Shown in pieces: positions 42,681 to 52,967 of a DNA stretch of 64,000 bases. Each line of letters opens with the position of its first letter. Position 1 is the first letter of the stretch. Made by a program: the position numbers and the translations under genes. Source of the stretch: Nitrospirota bacterium (GTDB lineage: Bacteria > Nitrospirota > 9FT-COMBO-42-15 > HDB-SIOI813); contig JADLDG010000006.1 in the NCBI GenBank assembly GCA_020846775.1, positions 1 to 64,000 on the forward strand, written 5' to 3'. Below the pieces are notes generated by a model. That model did not search any database, was not told the origin of the DNA, and saw nothing but the letters and a program-made list of their open reading frames with translations.

Positions 42681-42911
42681 ACGAACTCTGCCTTATTAGG
42701 CCTGACAGATTTATCCTGCCTTCTCCTGCAACCATTTCTTTATCAAAGTATCTTCATCAGTATGGTGTCGAACCATATTATATCATTAATTATGATTGAC
42801 AGATAAGGCTCCGTTCAGGATAAATATTTGTATAAAGTAACAAAATGAATATGCCCCCAACTTATTCGTAACCACTATGCCCGGTTCCCTACATGCAGCC
42901 GGTAGACCTTC

Positions 42912-43820
42912 TTATTCTTCAATAAAGTAATCGGAGTCAATCCGCTTAATTTCATAATTTGCCATAGAACTGACACCAAGATTGTTATCAATCATCAATT
43001 GAGCTAGGCTCTCTCCATCAATCAAAATGATTTTACTTTCAATCCGCGATGCGTAATCATGTGCTTCCTGCGAAAATGCAGATGTAGTAATCAAGATTCC
43101 TTTTTTGGCGCGTTGTCCCTGTAATGCCCCAGCAAATTTCTGTACCTCTGGACGTCCAACTATGCCTGTCCAACGCTTGGCCTGTATGTAGATAATGTCA
43201 AGTCCAAGGCGATCTTCTTTTATTATTCCATCAATCCCTTCATCCCCAGACTTCCCGATAGCTTTACCGGCATCTTGACGACTTCCTCCATAACCCATCT
43301 TGACAAGAAGTTCTACTACAATCTTTTCAAACAGACTGGGAGAGATTACCGTAATTTGCTGGAGCAATTCACATGCAAGATCATCTCGCAGTCTCTGATA
43401 GGCTCTTTCTAAAGCCTCTTCTGGAGTAGTCTCATAATTTAATTCACTTTCTTTTTCTGCTTGCTCTTTTGTATGCCTCAAGGCGCGAAATTCTTTGAAC
43501 TCTTTATATTGGTCCAGAAACTGGGTGTCTATTTTATGTGGATTACGTCGCAGGACATCATAACCTCTTTCTGTTATCTTAAAATAACCGCGGCGGGTAC
43601 TGTCTAGAAGACCAGCTTTTTTCAAGTAGGTGCGTGCCCATGCAACCCGATTATGAAATATCTCCTGTTGACCACTCTGCAACATTTCTTTTCGCTCATA
43701 TTCTGTCAAAAGAAATTCCTGAGCAAGAATATCAGTTGCTTCACGGAGAGAGTGTTCATCTTTGTCTCCAGCAAATTTTAAAAGAGGTAACATTATTGTC
43801 TGATAATCAGGAATTGCCAT
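42912..43820 (-). CDS. mrr: Mrr-type restriction endonuclease
   Basis: This 302-residue protein has the Mrr N-terminal winged-helix region (PDYQTIMLPLLKFAGDKDEHSLREATDIL...) and a C-terminal PD-(D/E)xK nuclease: FEKIVVELLVKMGYGG, GDEGIDGIIKEDRLGLDIIYIQAKRW (D...QAK) and GRPEVQKFAGALQGQRAKKGILITTSAFS. Mrr cuts DNA carrying foreign methylation. No methyltransferase is adjacent, in line with a type IV enzyme. It is the last gene of the island before tRNA-Ala. Confidence 0.93.
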   Translation of the reverse strand: MAIPDYQTIMLPLLKFAGDKDEHSLREATDILAQEFLLTEYERKEMLQSGQQEIFHNRVAWARTYLKKAGLLDSTRRGYFKITERGYDVLRRNPHKIDTQFLDQYKEFKEFRALRHTKEQAEKESELNYETTPEEALERAYQRLRDDLACELLQQITVISPSLFEKIVVELLVKMGYGGSRQDAGKAIGKSGDEGIDGIIKEDRLGLDIIYIQAKRWTGIVGRPEVQKFAGALQGQRAKKGILITTSAFSQEAHDYASRIESKIILIDGESLAQLMIDNNLGVSSMANYEIKRIDSDYFIEE

Positions 43821-43966
43821 GAGAAATAAACCTCTGCACAGACCAAGATCTATTATTATCTTTATTCTATAATAGGTGACACTTTAGCTAAAGCTATCAG
43901 GCATGTCAAGCAAGAATAACGGAATGATACTGGAAATCAGAGACGACCTTCCTTTAATGATAAGCT

Positions 43967-44042
43967 TGGTGGAGGGTACCGGGATCGAACCGGCGACCTT
44001 GGCATTGCGAACGCCACGCTCTCCCAACTGAGCTAACCCCCC
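43967..44042 (-). tRNA. tRNA-Ala (anticodon CGC)
   Basis: The minus strand folds into a full cloverleaf of 76 bases with CCA encoded (43967-43969). The acceptor stem pairs GGGGGGT with ACCCTCC, the D arm has GCTCAGTTGGGAGAGC, the anticodon loop is TTCGCAA with anticodon CGC at 44007-44009, and the T loop TTCGATC is in place. It reads GCG alanine codons. It borders the accessory region at 38-44 kb; no duplicated 3' end was found as an attachment site. Confidence 0.95.
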
Positions 44043-44076
44043 GATAGTCCGCTTACCCTGCTGTAGCAGATAAAGG

Positions 44077-44412
44077 TTACGGTTCCATATGAGGAATGTG
44101 TTTTGCAAGGACGGGATAATCTTTAAGGTCCGAGGAAAGGAACTGGGCGCCTGCTTCGTATATGCGGCTTATCTGCTTTACCCATTGTATCCTGCAGGGT
44201 ATGTTTTCCATAATCTTATGATCGCCTGAATTCTCAAAATACATCTTGATCTCAACTTCCTGATTTGCCTTGATCTCTTTGCCTGTGCAGAATCCAACCC
44301 CGTTTCTGCTCAGGTTTGTAGAGAATGCGTTGACGTGCGTTCCATTACCCTTGAATGTTATTTCGAGATGCGAAACCATTCTGACCCTTCTGTTAATTCT
44401 CCTGTCTTCCAT
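44077..44412 (-). CDS. PilZ-domain protein
   Basis: This 111-residue protein is a lone PilZ domain: RRINRRVRMVSHLEITF carries the RxxxR-type binding motif near residues 4-9, and AFSTNLSRNGVGFCTG matches the D/NxSxxG motif. It should bind cyclic di-GMP and alter a partner. The window also encodes a diguanylate cyclase at 13.6 kb. It lies 10 bases after purN. Confidence 0.85.
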   Translation of the reverse strand: MEDRRINRRVRMVSHLEITFKGNGTHVNAFSTNLSRNGVGFCTGKEIKANQEVEIKMYFENSGDHKIMENIPCRIQWVKQISRIYEAGAQFLSSDLKDYPVLAKHIPHMEP

Positions 44413-44422
44413 AACACACCCC

Positions 44423-45046
44423 CTATTGAATTATGCACACCCTTTTTCCTGATCTCTTTAATCTTCCTTCTGCAAATAATTGGACTGCTTCCGGATAGAT
44501 CATATGCTCCTTCTCAAGGATGCGCGCTGATAATGTCTCTTCAGTATCATTATCAAAGACAGGAACCACTGCCTGTAAGATTACAGGTCCTCCATCAACG
44601 TCTATTGTAACAAAATGGACTGAACAACCTGAGTATCTCACCCCGTATTCTAACGCTTGTTGCTGCGCATGTAAACCTTTAAATGATGGAAGAAGTGCAG
44701 GATGTATGTTCATTATGTTTCCATCGAATGCGGCGATCAGGACATTTGTCACAAGCCTCATATATCCTGCCAATAGTACAAGTCCTGTATTATGTTCTCT
44801 TAACTTTTCTACTATTGCTTCTTCATATTCTTTTTTGTTTTTGAAATCTTTAGGGCTGATGTGGATGCCAGGTATACCATGCTTTCCTGCTCGTTCAAGG
44901 GCAAAGGCATCAGATATGTCGCTGATTACGACGACTACTTCTGCATCGAGTTTACCCTGCTCTGATGCATCTATGATTGCCTGGAGGTTCGAGCCCCTGC
45001 CGGAGGCCAGGACACCGAGCCTGAGTTTAGGCTGTTTCATCTGCAA
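44423..45046 (-). CDS. purN: Phosphoribosylglycinamide formyltransferase PurN
   Basis: This 207-residue enzyme transfers formyl from 10-formyl-THF to GAR. GVLASGRGSNLQAIID binds substrate phosphate; AGYMRLV, NIHPALLPSFKGLHAQQQAL (catalytic Asn-His) and CSVHFVTIDVDGGPVILQ are conserved. It follows purM with a 50-base gap holding a GGGGAGGG palindrome. Confidence 0.96.
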   Translation of the reverse strand: MQMKQPKLRLGVLASGRGSNLQAIIDASEQGKLDAEVVVVISDISDAFALERAGKHGIPGIHISPKDFKNKKEYEEAIVEKLREHNTGLVLLAGYMRLVTNVLIAAFDGNIMNIHPALLPSFKGLHAQQQALEYGVRYSGCSVHFVTIDVDGGPVILQAVVPVFDNDTEETLSARILEKEHMIYPEAVQLFAEGRLKRSGKRVCIIQ

Positions 45047-45064
45047 GAACCCATCCCACCCCTG

Positions 45065-45085
45065 CCCTCCCCTTGAAGGGGAGGG
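45065..45085. repeat. Short C-rich/G-rich palindrome between purM and purN
   Basis: Arms CCCTCCCCT and AGGGGAGGG around a TGA centre form a strong hairpin. It resembles the palindrome at 3689-3722 in type and may be a member of the same REP-like class. Confidence 0.6.
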
Positions 45086-45096
45086 AGATTCGTTTC

Positions 45097-46137
45097 TTAT
45101 CCCTTCTCATACACTACTTTTCGGCTGCCTTCAGTAATCTCGCCAATAATGTACGGTTCTTCTCCGCATCTTTCCAATTCTTTCAATGAATCTTCAACCT
45201 GTTCATCCGGCAGAATCATCACCATACCTATACCCATATTGAAATCTCTGTACATCTCATCTCTTTCTATGTTGCCCCACTTTTCGATAAGATAGAATAT
45301 GGCTTGTGCATTCCACCTGCCGGGATAAAGGACTGCTTCTGCCCCCTCCGGCAATACCCTCGGTATATTTTCGGTCAATCCGCCACCGGTAATGTGAGCT
45401 ACCCCCTTAACATCAAAATTATTTATTATATGAAGGACTGTCTTTACATAGATTCTTGTAGGTGTTAGAAGCTCTTCACCTATTGTCTTGCTCAATATGT
45501 CCATCGTGTCGGTAACCTTGAAACCCATTTTATCAAAAACCACCTTCCTCGCCAGTGAATAACCGTTGCTGTGAAGTCCTGATGAAGCGAGCCCGATAAT
45601 CTTATCACCGGGCCTTACTCTGCTTCCATCAATGATACGGTCCCTTTCCACAACTCCGACAGAAAACCCGGCGAGGTCATACTCTGAATCCTGATACATT
45701 GCAGGCATCTCAGCAGTCTCTCCTCCTATAAGTGCACATCCCGCACTCCTGCAGCCTTCACTGATTCCCTTCATTACATCCACCATCATCGCCGGCACAA
45801 GTTTGCCTGTGGCAAGATAATCGAGGAAGAATAAGGGTTCTGCACCGCAAACTACGATGTCGTTTACGCACATGGCTACCAGGTCTATACCAATGGTATC
45901 ATGTTTGTTCATCATGAACGCAAGTTTCAGTTTGGTGCCGACGCCATCTGTACCGGAAACAAGGACAGGGTCTTTATACTTTTTTGTGTCAAGCTGAAAT
46001 AGTCCGCCAAAACCTCCGATGCTGCCGAGGACACCTTGTCTCTTCGTAGCCTCTGTGAGAGGCTTTATGAGCCGGACAAATTCGTTGCCGGCATCAATGT
46101 CTACTCCGGCTTGTTTGTATGTCAGGTGGTCTGTCAT
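45097..46137 (-). CDS. purM: Phosphoribosylformylglycinamidine cyclo-ligase PurM
   Basis: This 346-residue ATP-dependent enzyme forms AIR. YKQAGVDIDAGNEFVRLIK, SGTDGVGTKLKLAFMM, CVNDIVVCGAEPLFFLDYLATGKL, GGETAEMP and HITGGGLTENIPRVLP are family signatures. It lies downstream of aspS with a 42-base gap. Confidence 0.97.
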   Translation of the reverse strand: MTDHLTYKQAGVDIDAGNEFVRLIKPLTEATKRQGVLGSIGGFGGLFQLDTKKYKDPVLVSGTDGVGTKLKLAFMMNKHDTIGIDLVAMCVNDIVVCGAEPLFFLDYLATGKLVPAMMVDVMKGISEGCRSAGCALIGGETAEMPAMYQDSEYDLAGFSVGVVERDRIIDGSRVRPGDKIIGLASSGLHSNGYSLARKVVFDKMGFKVTDTMDILSKTIGEELLTPTRIYVKTVLHIINNFDVKGVAHITGGGLTENIPRVLPEGAEAVLYPGRWNAQAIFYLIEKWGNIERDEMYRDFNMGIGMVMILPDEQVEDSLKELERCGEEPYIIGEITEGSRKVVYEKG

Positions 46138-46179
46138 ATTAACCTTTCATACCCCATCCCCACCGTCCCTCCACTTGAT

Positions 46180-47934
46180 CTAGTCAAACTTGATGTGAAG
46201 CTCCTTCAACTGTTTCTGTTCAACCTGCGATGGGGCATCTGTCATAGGGCATATCCCCTTCTGTGTCTTTGGAAATGCGATAACGTCACGGATTGACTCT
46301 GCGCCTGTAAGGAGCATTATAATCCTGTCAACACCGAAGGCAATCCCGCCATGGGGAGGTGCCCCATACTCAAGCGCCTCAAGGAGAAATCCAAACTTTG
46401 CCTCTGCCTCCTCCTCGTTGATGCCAAGCAGTTCAAACATCTTCTTCTGTAATTCCCTCGTATGAATACGAATACTGCCGCCGCCGATCTCTGAACCGTT
46501 CATCACTATATCATAAGCCCTTGCCCTTACTGACAGCGGATCACTATCAAGATTCGGGATATCCTCAATCATCGGTGACGTAAACGGGTGGTGCATCGCC
46601 ACATACCTTTTCTCCTCATCATCATATTCAAGGAGCGGGAAATCCATTACCCAGAGGAAGCTGTATTCATCCTTGTTTATCAGATTGAGGTGATTTGCCA
46701 TGTGCAGCCTTATCTGGGCCAATGTAGCATTGACGACCTTTGTCTTATCAGCTACAAAGACCATGAGATCACCCTTCACAGCGCCCAGTCTATCCGCAAC
46801 ATCTTTTAACTGATCCTGTGTAAAGAACTTTGTTATCGGCGCTTCAAATCCATTCTCTGTAACCTTTATCCATGCAAGTCCTTTTGCACCATACCCTTTG
46901 GCAAACTCCGTCAGGTCATCAAGCTCCTTTCGTGAGGAGCCGGCAAGACCGGGCAATGCAATACCTTTCACAATGCCCTTCTGCTCGATCGTCTGTTTGA
47001 AGACTTTAAAATCAACACCGGATGCAATGTCTGAGATGTCCTTTAATTCAAGGCCAAAGCGCAGGTCAGGTTTGTCTATCCCATACCTGTCCATCACCTC
47101 TTTATACGGCATCCTCGGGAATGGGGTCTTCACATCAATACCCTTTGTTTCCTTTATCACATTAACAAGCATCTCTTCCATCAGTGAAAGAACATCCTCA
47201 CGGTCAACAAACGACATCTCCAGATCAATCTGTGTAAACTCCGGCTGCCTGTCGGCCCTGAGGTCTTCATCCCTGAAACACTTTACAACCTGATAGTAGC
47301 GGTCAAATCCTGCCACCATGAGAAGCTGTTTGAATAGCTGAGGTGACTGCGGCAGTGCATAAAAATTTCTCGGGTTGAGCCTGCTCGGGACTAAGTAGTC
47401 CCTTGCACCTTCAGGGGTGCTCTTCGTCAGAAACGGCGTCTCTACATCAATGAAACCCTTTGTATGCAGGAAATCTCTGACTGAATTGATAAATTTGTAA
47501 CGGAACAACAGATTGTTTCTGAGTGTCTCACGCCTCAAATCGAGATACCTGTATTTGAGCCTCAGATTTTCTGCAATCTCTGTCTCTTCGTCAATAGGAA
47601 ATGGAACTGTCTTTGAGGTGTTCAGTATCGTAAGGCTGTCAGCCAAAATCTCTATTTCACCTGTGGGCAGCTTACTGTTTTCCGTACCCTGAGGTCTTGC
47701 AGAAACCTCACCATCTACAGCTATAACGAATTCACTCCTCAATTCATGGGCAATCTTATGCACTTTGCTGTCCCGTTCCGGATTAAACACAACCTGGACA
47801 AGCCCCTCACGGTCACGCAAATCAATGAAGATAAGCCCTCCATGGTCTCTTCTCCTGTTTACCCAGCCGGTTAGCGATACCTTATTGCCAATGTCGCTTT
47901 TTCCTGGTTCGCCACAGTAATGTGTACGTTTCAC
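46180..47934 (-). CDS. aspS: Aspartyl-tRNA synthetase
   Basis: This 584-residue class II synthetase has an N-terminal OB fold (KVSLTGWVNRRRDHGGLIFIDLRDREGLVQVVF), motif 2 (FRDEDLRADRQPEFTQID), an inserted GAD domain and motif 3 (GGIAFGVDRIIMLL). The window's genes cannot show if it is the non-discriminating Asp/Asn type. GTG 47934, 10 bases after AAAGGT, is preferred; the longer frame starts at TTG 47952 within the repeat. Confidence 0.96.
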   Translation of the reverse strand: MKRTHYCGEPGKSDIGNKVSLTGWVNRRRDHGGLIFIDLRDREGLVQVVFNPERDSKVHKIAHELRSEFVIAVDGEVSARPQGTENSKLPTGEIEILADSLTILNTSKTVPFPIDEETEIAENLRLKYRYLDLRRETLRNNLLFRYKFINSVRDFLHTKGFIDVETPFLTKSTPEGARDYLVPSRLNPRNFYALPQSPQLFKQLLMVAGFDRYYQVVKCFRDEDLRADRQPEFTQIDLEMSFVDREDVLSLMEEMLVNVIKETKGIDVKTPFPRMPYKEVMDRYGIDKPDLRFGLELKDISDIASGVDFKVFKQTIEQKGIVKGIALPGLAGSSRKELDDLTEFAKGYGAKGLAWIKVTENGFEAPITKFFTQDQLKDVADRLGAVKGDLMVFVADKTKVVNATLAQIRLHMANHLNLINKDEYSFLWVMDFPLLEYDDEEKRYVAMHHPFTSPMIEDIPNLDSDPLSVRARAYDIVMNGSEIGGGSIRIHTRELQKKMFELLGINEEEAEAKFGFLLEALEYGAPPHGGIAFGVDRIIMLLTGAESIRDVIAFPKTQKGICPMTDAPSQVEQKQLKELHIKFD

Positions 47935-47944
47935 TATAAAATTA

Positions 47945-48040
47945 CCTTTCAAATCCCCCCTTACCCCCCTTTTCTAAAGGGGGGAATCTGATTTCCTCCT
48001 TTGAAAAAGGGGGAGTAAGGGGGATTATTTTCATGCCCAT
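47945..48040. repeat. Dispersed C-rich/G-rich palindromic repeat, copy 3
   Basis: It has the same motifs in the same order and orientation as 6914-7060 and 29829-29920. It lies between the pseudouridine synthase gene and aspS; its CCTTTCAAATC end touches the aspS start region. A weaker C/G-rich hairpin follows at 48081-48110. Confidence 0.85.
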
Positions 48041-48122
48041 TTGTAAGCACTGGCTCATAACGGTTTATCAGTATATAACCCCACCCCTATCATTGATGGG
48101 GAGGGTATTTTCAAGATCGGCG

Positions 48123-48881
48123 CTATCTGCCAGCCGATGTCTTTTTTTTACTTTTAACAATACCTGCTGCTTCCCTTTTAAGTCTTTTTATCTCATCCGG
48201 CGTCATATGCCTGTATTTTCCCAATGGGACATTCCCTAATGCTAAAGACCCGTACGTTACTCGTATAAGCTTTATCACAGGGTAGCCCACCCCCTCCAGC
48301 ATCCTTCTGACCTGACGGTATCTTCCTTCATGCACAGTTATCTCGACCCATGAGTTGGCATCACTCTTTTTCAACTTTTCGACTTTAGCCGGAGCAGTAA
48401 CACCCTCCCTGAGTTTAACCCCGCTCCTTAGTTTATCAATCGCCTTATCTTCAATAATCCCTTTGACCTTTGCCAAATATAACTTTGGCATCTCATGAGA
48501 CGGATGCATAAGTGCATGAGCAAGGTCTCCATCGTTTGTCATAATAAGCAGGCCTTCCGTTTCATAGTCAAGACGCCCGACCGGGACGACCCTCGCCTTA
48601 ACACCCTTCAGGAGTTCAGTCACAACGGGTCTTCCCTCAGGGTCCTTCATAGACGTAATGAACCCCCTCGGTTTGTTAAGAACAATGTACGTCTTGCTTT
48701 GAGGAAGATGGATAAGCTTCCCGCTGACTTTTATCGCATCCTTTTCAGGATCAGCCTTGGTTCCGAGTTCTGTGACAACCTGGCCATTGACGGTAACGCT
48801 CCCTTCCAGAATAAGCTGTTCAGCCTTGCGTCTAGATGCAGCGCCTGCGGCTGATATAATCTTCTGTAATCTTTCCTGCAT
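48123..48881 (-). CDS. RluB/RsuA-family 23S rRNA pseudouridine synthase
   Basis: This 252-residue enzyme has an S4 RNA-binding domain (QERLQKIISAAGAASRRKAEQLILEGSVTVNGQVV) and the RsuA-type catalytic domain. VGRLDYETEGLLIMTNDGDLAHALMHP contains the catalytic aspartate. The C-terminus is basic. Length and S4 type favour RluB. ATG 48881 follows GGGAG; it lies two bases after the guaA stop. Confidence 0.92.
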   Translation of the reverse strand: MQERLQKIISAAGAASRRKAEQLILEGSVTVNGQVVTELGTKADPEKDAIKVSGKLIHLPQSKTYIVLNKPRGFITSMKDPEGRPVVTELLKGVKARVVPVGRLDYETEGLLIMTNDGDLAHALMHPSHEMPKLYLAKVKGIIEDKAIDKLRSGVKLREGVTAPAKVEKLKKSDANSWVEITVHEGRYRQVRRMLEGVGYPVIKLIRVTYGSLALGNVPLGKYRHMTPDEIKRLKREAAGIVKSKKKTSAGR

Positions 48882-48883
48882 AA

Positions 48884-50434
48884 TTACTCCCATTCAATAG
48901 TGCTGGGAGGTTTGGAACTGATATCATATACCACCCTGTTCACTCCCTTAACCTCATTAATTATCCTGTTCGATATCCGGCCAAGGAGATCATACGGGAG
49001 TTTTACCCAGTCTGCCGTCATCCCGTCCATACTCGTAACGGCCCTGAGCGCGATGACATTTTCATACGTCCTCTCATCACCCATAACCCCAACAGTCTTA
49101 ACAGGAAGAAGCACTGCAAAGGACTGCCATATTTCTTTATAAAGCCCCTCCTTCTTTATCTCCTCCAGTACAATTGCGTCTGCCTCCCGCAACATGCTCA
49201 ATCTCTCTTCTGTTACTTCTCCCAGCACCCTTATTGCGAGACCAGGGCCTGGAAAAGGCTGCCTCCAGAGGATATCATCAGGTATGTCAAGTTCTTTACC
49301 AAGGACACGAACCTCATCTTTGAACAACTCTCTCAAAGGCTCAATGAGATCAAGTTCCATCCTGTCAGGAAGACCGCCAACATTGTGATGAGTCTTGATA
49401 GTCGCTGACGGTCCCTTGAAGGAAACACTCTCTATAACGTCCGGATACAGAGTCCCCTGTGCAAGGAATTCCGCCTTTCCAGTCTTCTTAGCCTCTTTCT
49501 CAAATATCCTTATAAACTCTCTCCCTATAATCTTCCGCTTTTTTTCAGGGTCGGTAACACCCTCCAGTTTTCTCAGAAACGAATCTGAGGCATCAATATA
49601 CTTCAGGTTTAAGTGTAGTGTCTCACTGAACATCTTTTGAACCTTCTCTGCCTCACCCTTGCGAAGCAGTCCATTGTCAACAAAGATACTGGTCAGCTGT
49701 CCCCCAACTGCACGGCTGACAAGCGTAGCAACTACAGTGGAATCAACTCCTCCGCTGAGTGCGCATATAACATGTTTACGGCCTACTTTCTTCTTGATCT
49801 GTTCTGTGGAATAGTCCAGGAACGACTTCATCGTCCATGTGGCTGAACATCCGCATATATTGTATACAAAATTCTGGACTATTTTGGTGCCGTTCTGGGT
49901 ATGCACTACCTCCGGATGAAATTGCAGGCCGTACAACCTTCTCAGGTCATCACCCATTGCAGCAATTGGAGAATTTGCCGTATGTCCTATTGCGGAAAAT
50001 CCTTCCGGCAGCTCATCTATCTTGTCCCCATGACTCATCCAAACAACCGAGCCATTACCTACCCCCTCAAGGACATTAGTATCATCATCAATGTACAGCT
50101 CTGCCTTACCATACTCCCTCTTATGGGCCTTTTCAACTTTCCCTTCAAAGAGGTGTGTCATAAGCTGCATGCCATAACATATCCCGAGTACAGGCACATT
50201 CAGATTAAATATCTTGTCTGTACATATAGGAGCGCCCTTCTCGTAGACGCTTGAGGGACCGCCGGAAAGGATGATACCTTTAGGGTTAAACTTTTTAATC
50301 TTCGCTAATGGCACATTGTACGGCATTATCTCGGAATAGACCCTGGCCTCTCGCACACGCCTCGCAATAAGCTGAGTGTACTGGGAACCAAAATCAAGAA
50401 CAATAATCTTTTCTGAATGAATATCTTTCATCAT
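48884..50434 (-). CDS. guaA: GMP synthase (glutamine-hydrolysing)
   Basis: This 516-residue enzyme converts XMP to GMP. The amidotransferase nucleophile Cys86 lies in GICYGMQLM, with [10 protein letters not shown] near residue 172. The ATP-pyrophosphatase loop is SGGVDSTV and the C-terminal dimer domain ends [11 protein letters not shown], the usual ending. It follows guaB by 6 bases. Confidence 0.97.
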   Translation of the reverse strand: MMKDIHSEKIIVLDFGSQYTQLIARRVREARVYSEIMPYNVPLAKIKKFNPKGIILSGGPSSVYEKGAPICTDKIFNLNVPVLGICYGMQLMTHLFEGKVEKAHKREYGKAELYIDDDTNVLEGVGNGSVVWMSHGDKIDELPEGFSAIGHTANSPIAAMGDDLRRLYGLQFHPEVVHTQNGTKIVQNFVYNICGCSATWTMKSFLDYSTEQIKKKVGRKHVICALSGGVDSTVVATLVSRAVGGQLTSIFVDNGLLRKGEAEKVQKMFSETLHLNLKYIDASDSFLRKLEGVTDPEKKRKIIGREFIRIFEKEAKKTGKAEFLAQGTLYPDVIESVSFKGPSATIKTHHNVGGLPDRMELDLIEPLRELFKDEVRVLGKELDIPDDILWRQPFPGPGLAIRVLGEVTEERLSMLREADAIVLEEIKKEGLYKEIWQSFAVLLPVKTVGVMGDERTYENVIALRAVTSMDGMTADWVKLPYDLLGRISNRIINEVKGVNRVVYDISSKPPSTIEWE

Positions 50435-50440
50435 TCTATC

Positions 50441-51997
<1,557 letters not shown>

Positions 51998-52187
51998 GTT
52001 ACTTTATTGAAGTTGAGCAATTGAATATACATTACGGGGGGATGCTATTAATGAGTAATCTCATAGCACATTCTCATGAATGGTCAGTATGTTATGGGTA
52101 ATTATTTAAAAAGTACAGTTCCAATCTGACTTTGATGAGGCGAATCACTATATATAGTATCTACAGCACCTCACTTATGCAAGATAG

Positions 52188-52215
52188 ATGCCCCGGGGTC
52201 AGTAAGCCGGGGCAT
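52188..52215. terminator. GC-rich hairpin, possible terminator
   Basis: Arms ATGCCCCGG (52188-52196) and CCGGGGCAT (52207-52215) make a perfect 9-base stem with a 10-base loop. No T-run follows on either strand, so it may be a pausing or rho-assisted site. It lies downstream of the 56-residue membrane protein gene. Confidence 0.5.
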
Positions 52216-52237
52216 TCCATCCCTGCCTGAGACTATC

Positions 52238-52408
52238 TCAGGCCGCCTTGCGATACTCTTCATGCTCCTCAAATACATCTATATCTTTTCTGCTTACTCT
52301 ACCCCTCTTATCTGCATTGAAAGAACTCCTGCCAAGAATATATAGAACTGATAAGGTCACGAAGAAGTATCCGATGGTTATATACGCAATTATTTCTGGT
52401 ATATTCAT
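52238..52408 (-). CDS. 56-residue single-helix membrane protein, likely iron-regulated
   Basis: ATG 52408 follows GGGAGGTG by 7 bases. The protein has one membrane helix (about residues 5-26, IIAYITIGYFFVTLSVLYIL) and a charged cytoplasmic tail (SSFNADKRGRVSRKDIDVFEEHEEYRKAA). I do not recognise it. Two overlapping Fur-type palindromes lie 27-58 bases upstream, so it should be expressed under iron limitation. A longer frame upstream is not supported. Confidence 0.7.
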   Translation of the reverse strand: MNIPEIIAYITIGYFFVTLSVLYILGRSSFNADKRGRVSRKDIDVFEEHEEYRKAA

Positions 52409-52434
52409 CTGAATCACCTCCCGATAGTTGCACT

Positions 52435-52466
52435 GATAATGGGTCTCATTATCATTTTTATGATAA
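52435..52466 (-). promoter_or_regulatory. Overlapping Fur-box-like operators
   Basis: GATAATGGGTCTCATTATC (52435-52453) matches 15 of 19 positions of the Fur consensus with perfect 7-base arms. TTATCATTTTTATGATAA (52449-52466) is a second palindrome sharing five bases with the first. Together they cover the expected promoter of the 56-residue membrane protein gene. Fur binding is inferred. Confidence 0.65.
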
Positions 52467-52550
52467 CACTTTAAAACATCAGCGTAAATCACCTGAACAG
52501 TGTATTTATTTGGTTTGTCAGAAGTAATGCCTGAGTGATGGAAGCTAATG

Positions 52551-52803
52551 TTATACCTTAATAGCCTGTCTGATAATTGTCTTCCATTTTTCCGGCGCAG
52601 CTTTCCTTGTATCACTCAGGTATATCTCATGGTGTTTGCCAGAGAGTTTAAAGCCATGCTCATTGATATATTGATGTATCTTCACAATGGCAGGACCTTC
52701 CTCTGAAAATGGACCATGTGCGTGGAACTTCTACGATTTCCAGTTTTTTTGCAGATGCACTGTATAAGTGTTTAAGTTCTTTCTTGTAGTCTATCTTATT
52801 CAT
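52551..52803 (-). pseudogene. GyrI-like domain protein, internally deleted
   Basis: From ATG 52803 the frame reads MNKIDYKKELKHLYSASAKK, the usual start of GyrI-like proteins, then goes wrong after EIVEVP. In another frame HGPFSEEGPAIVKIHQYINE, HGFKLSGKHHEIYLSD and RKAAPEKWKTIIRQAIKV give the usual C-terminus, ending TAA at 52551-52553. The whole is about 250 bases against 600 or more in intact genes, so the middle has been lost with a frame change. Confidence 0.75.
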
Positions 52804-52967
52804 CTTTCCTTCTGCAATCCCCGTTAATTACTTTGGTGTCTGCGGAATGGGCATTACCTCACTACCTTTTCGAACATCTCGGAATTATTCATAGCATATT
52901 TCTACACCTAACAACTTGATCAGCTAGTACCGGATTTATCGGTGATTGGCTGCATCCAATGGTTACC

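Noticed and set aside
42683-42760. 21-codon minus-strand frame ending IKKWLQEKAG
   Set aside because: It is too short, with no ribosome site, and may be only the tail of a lost gene.
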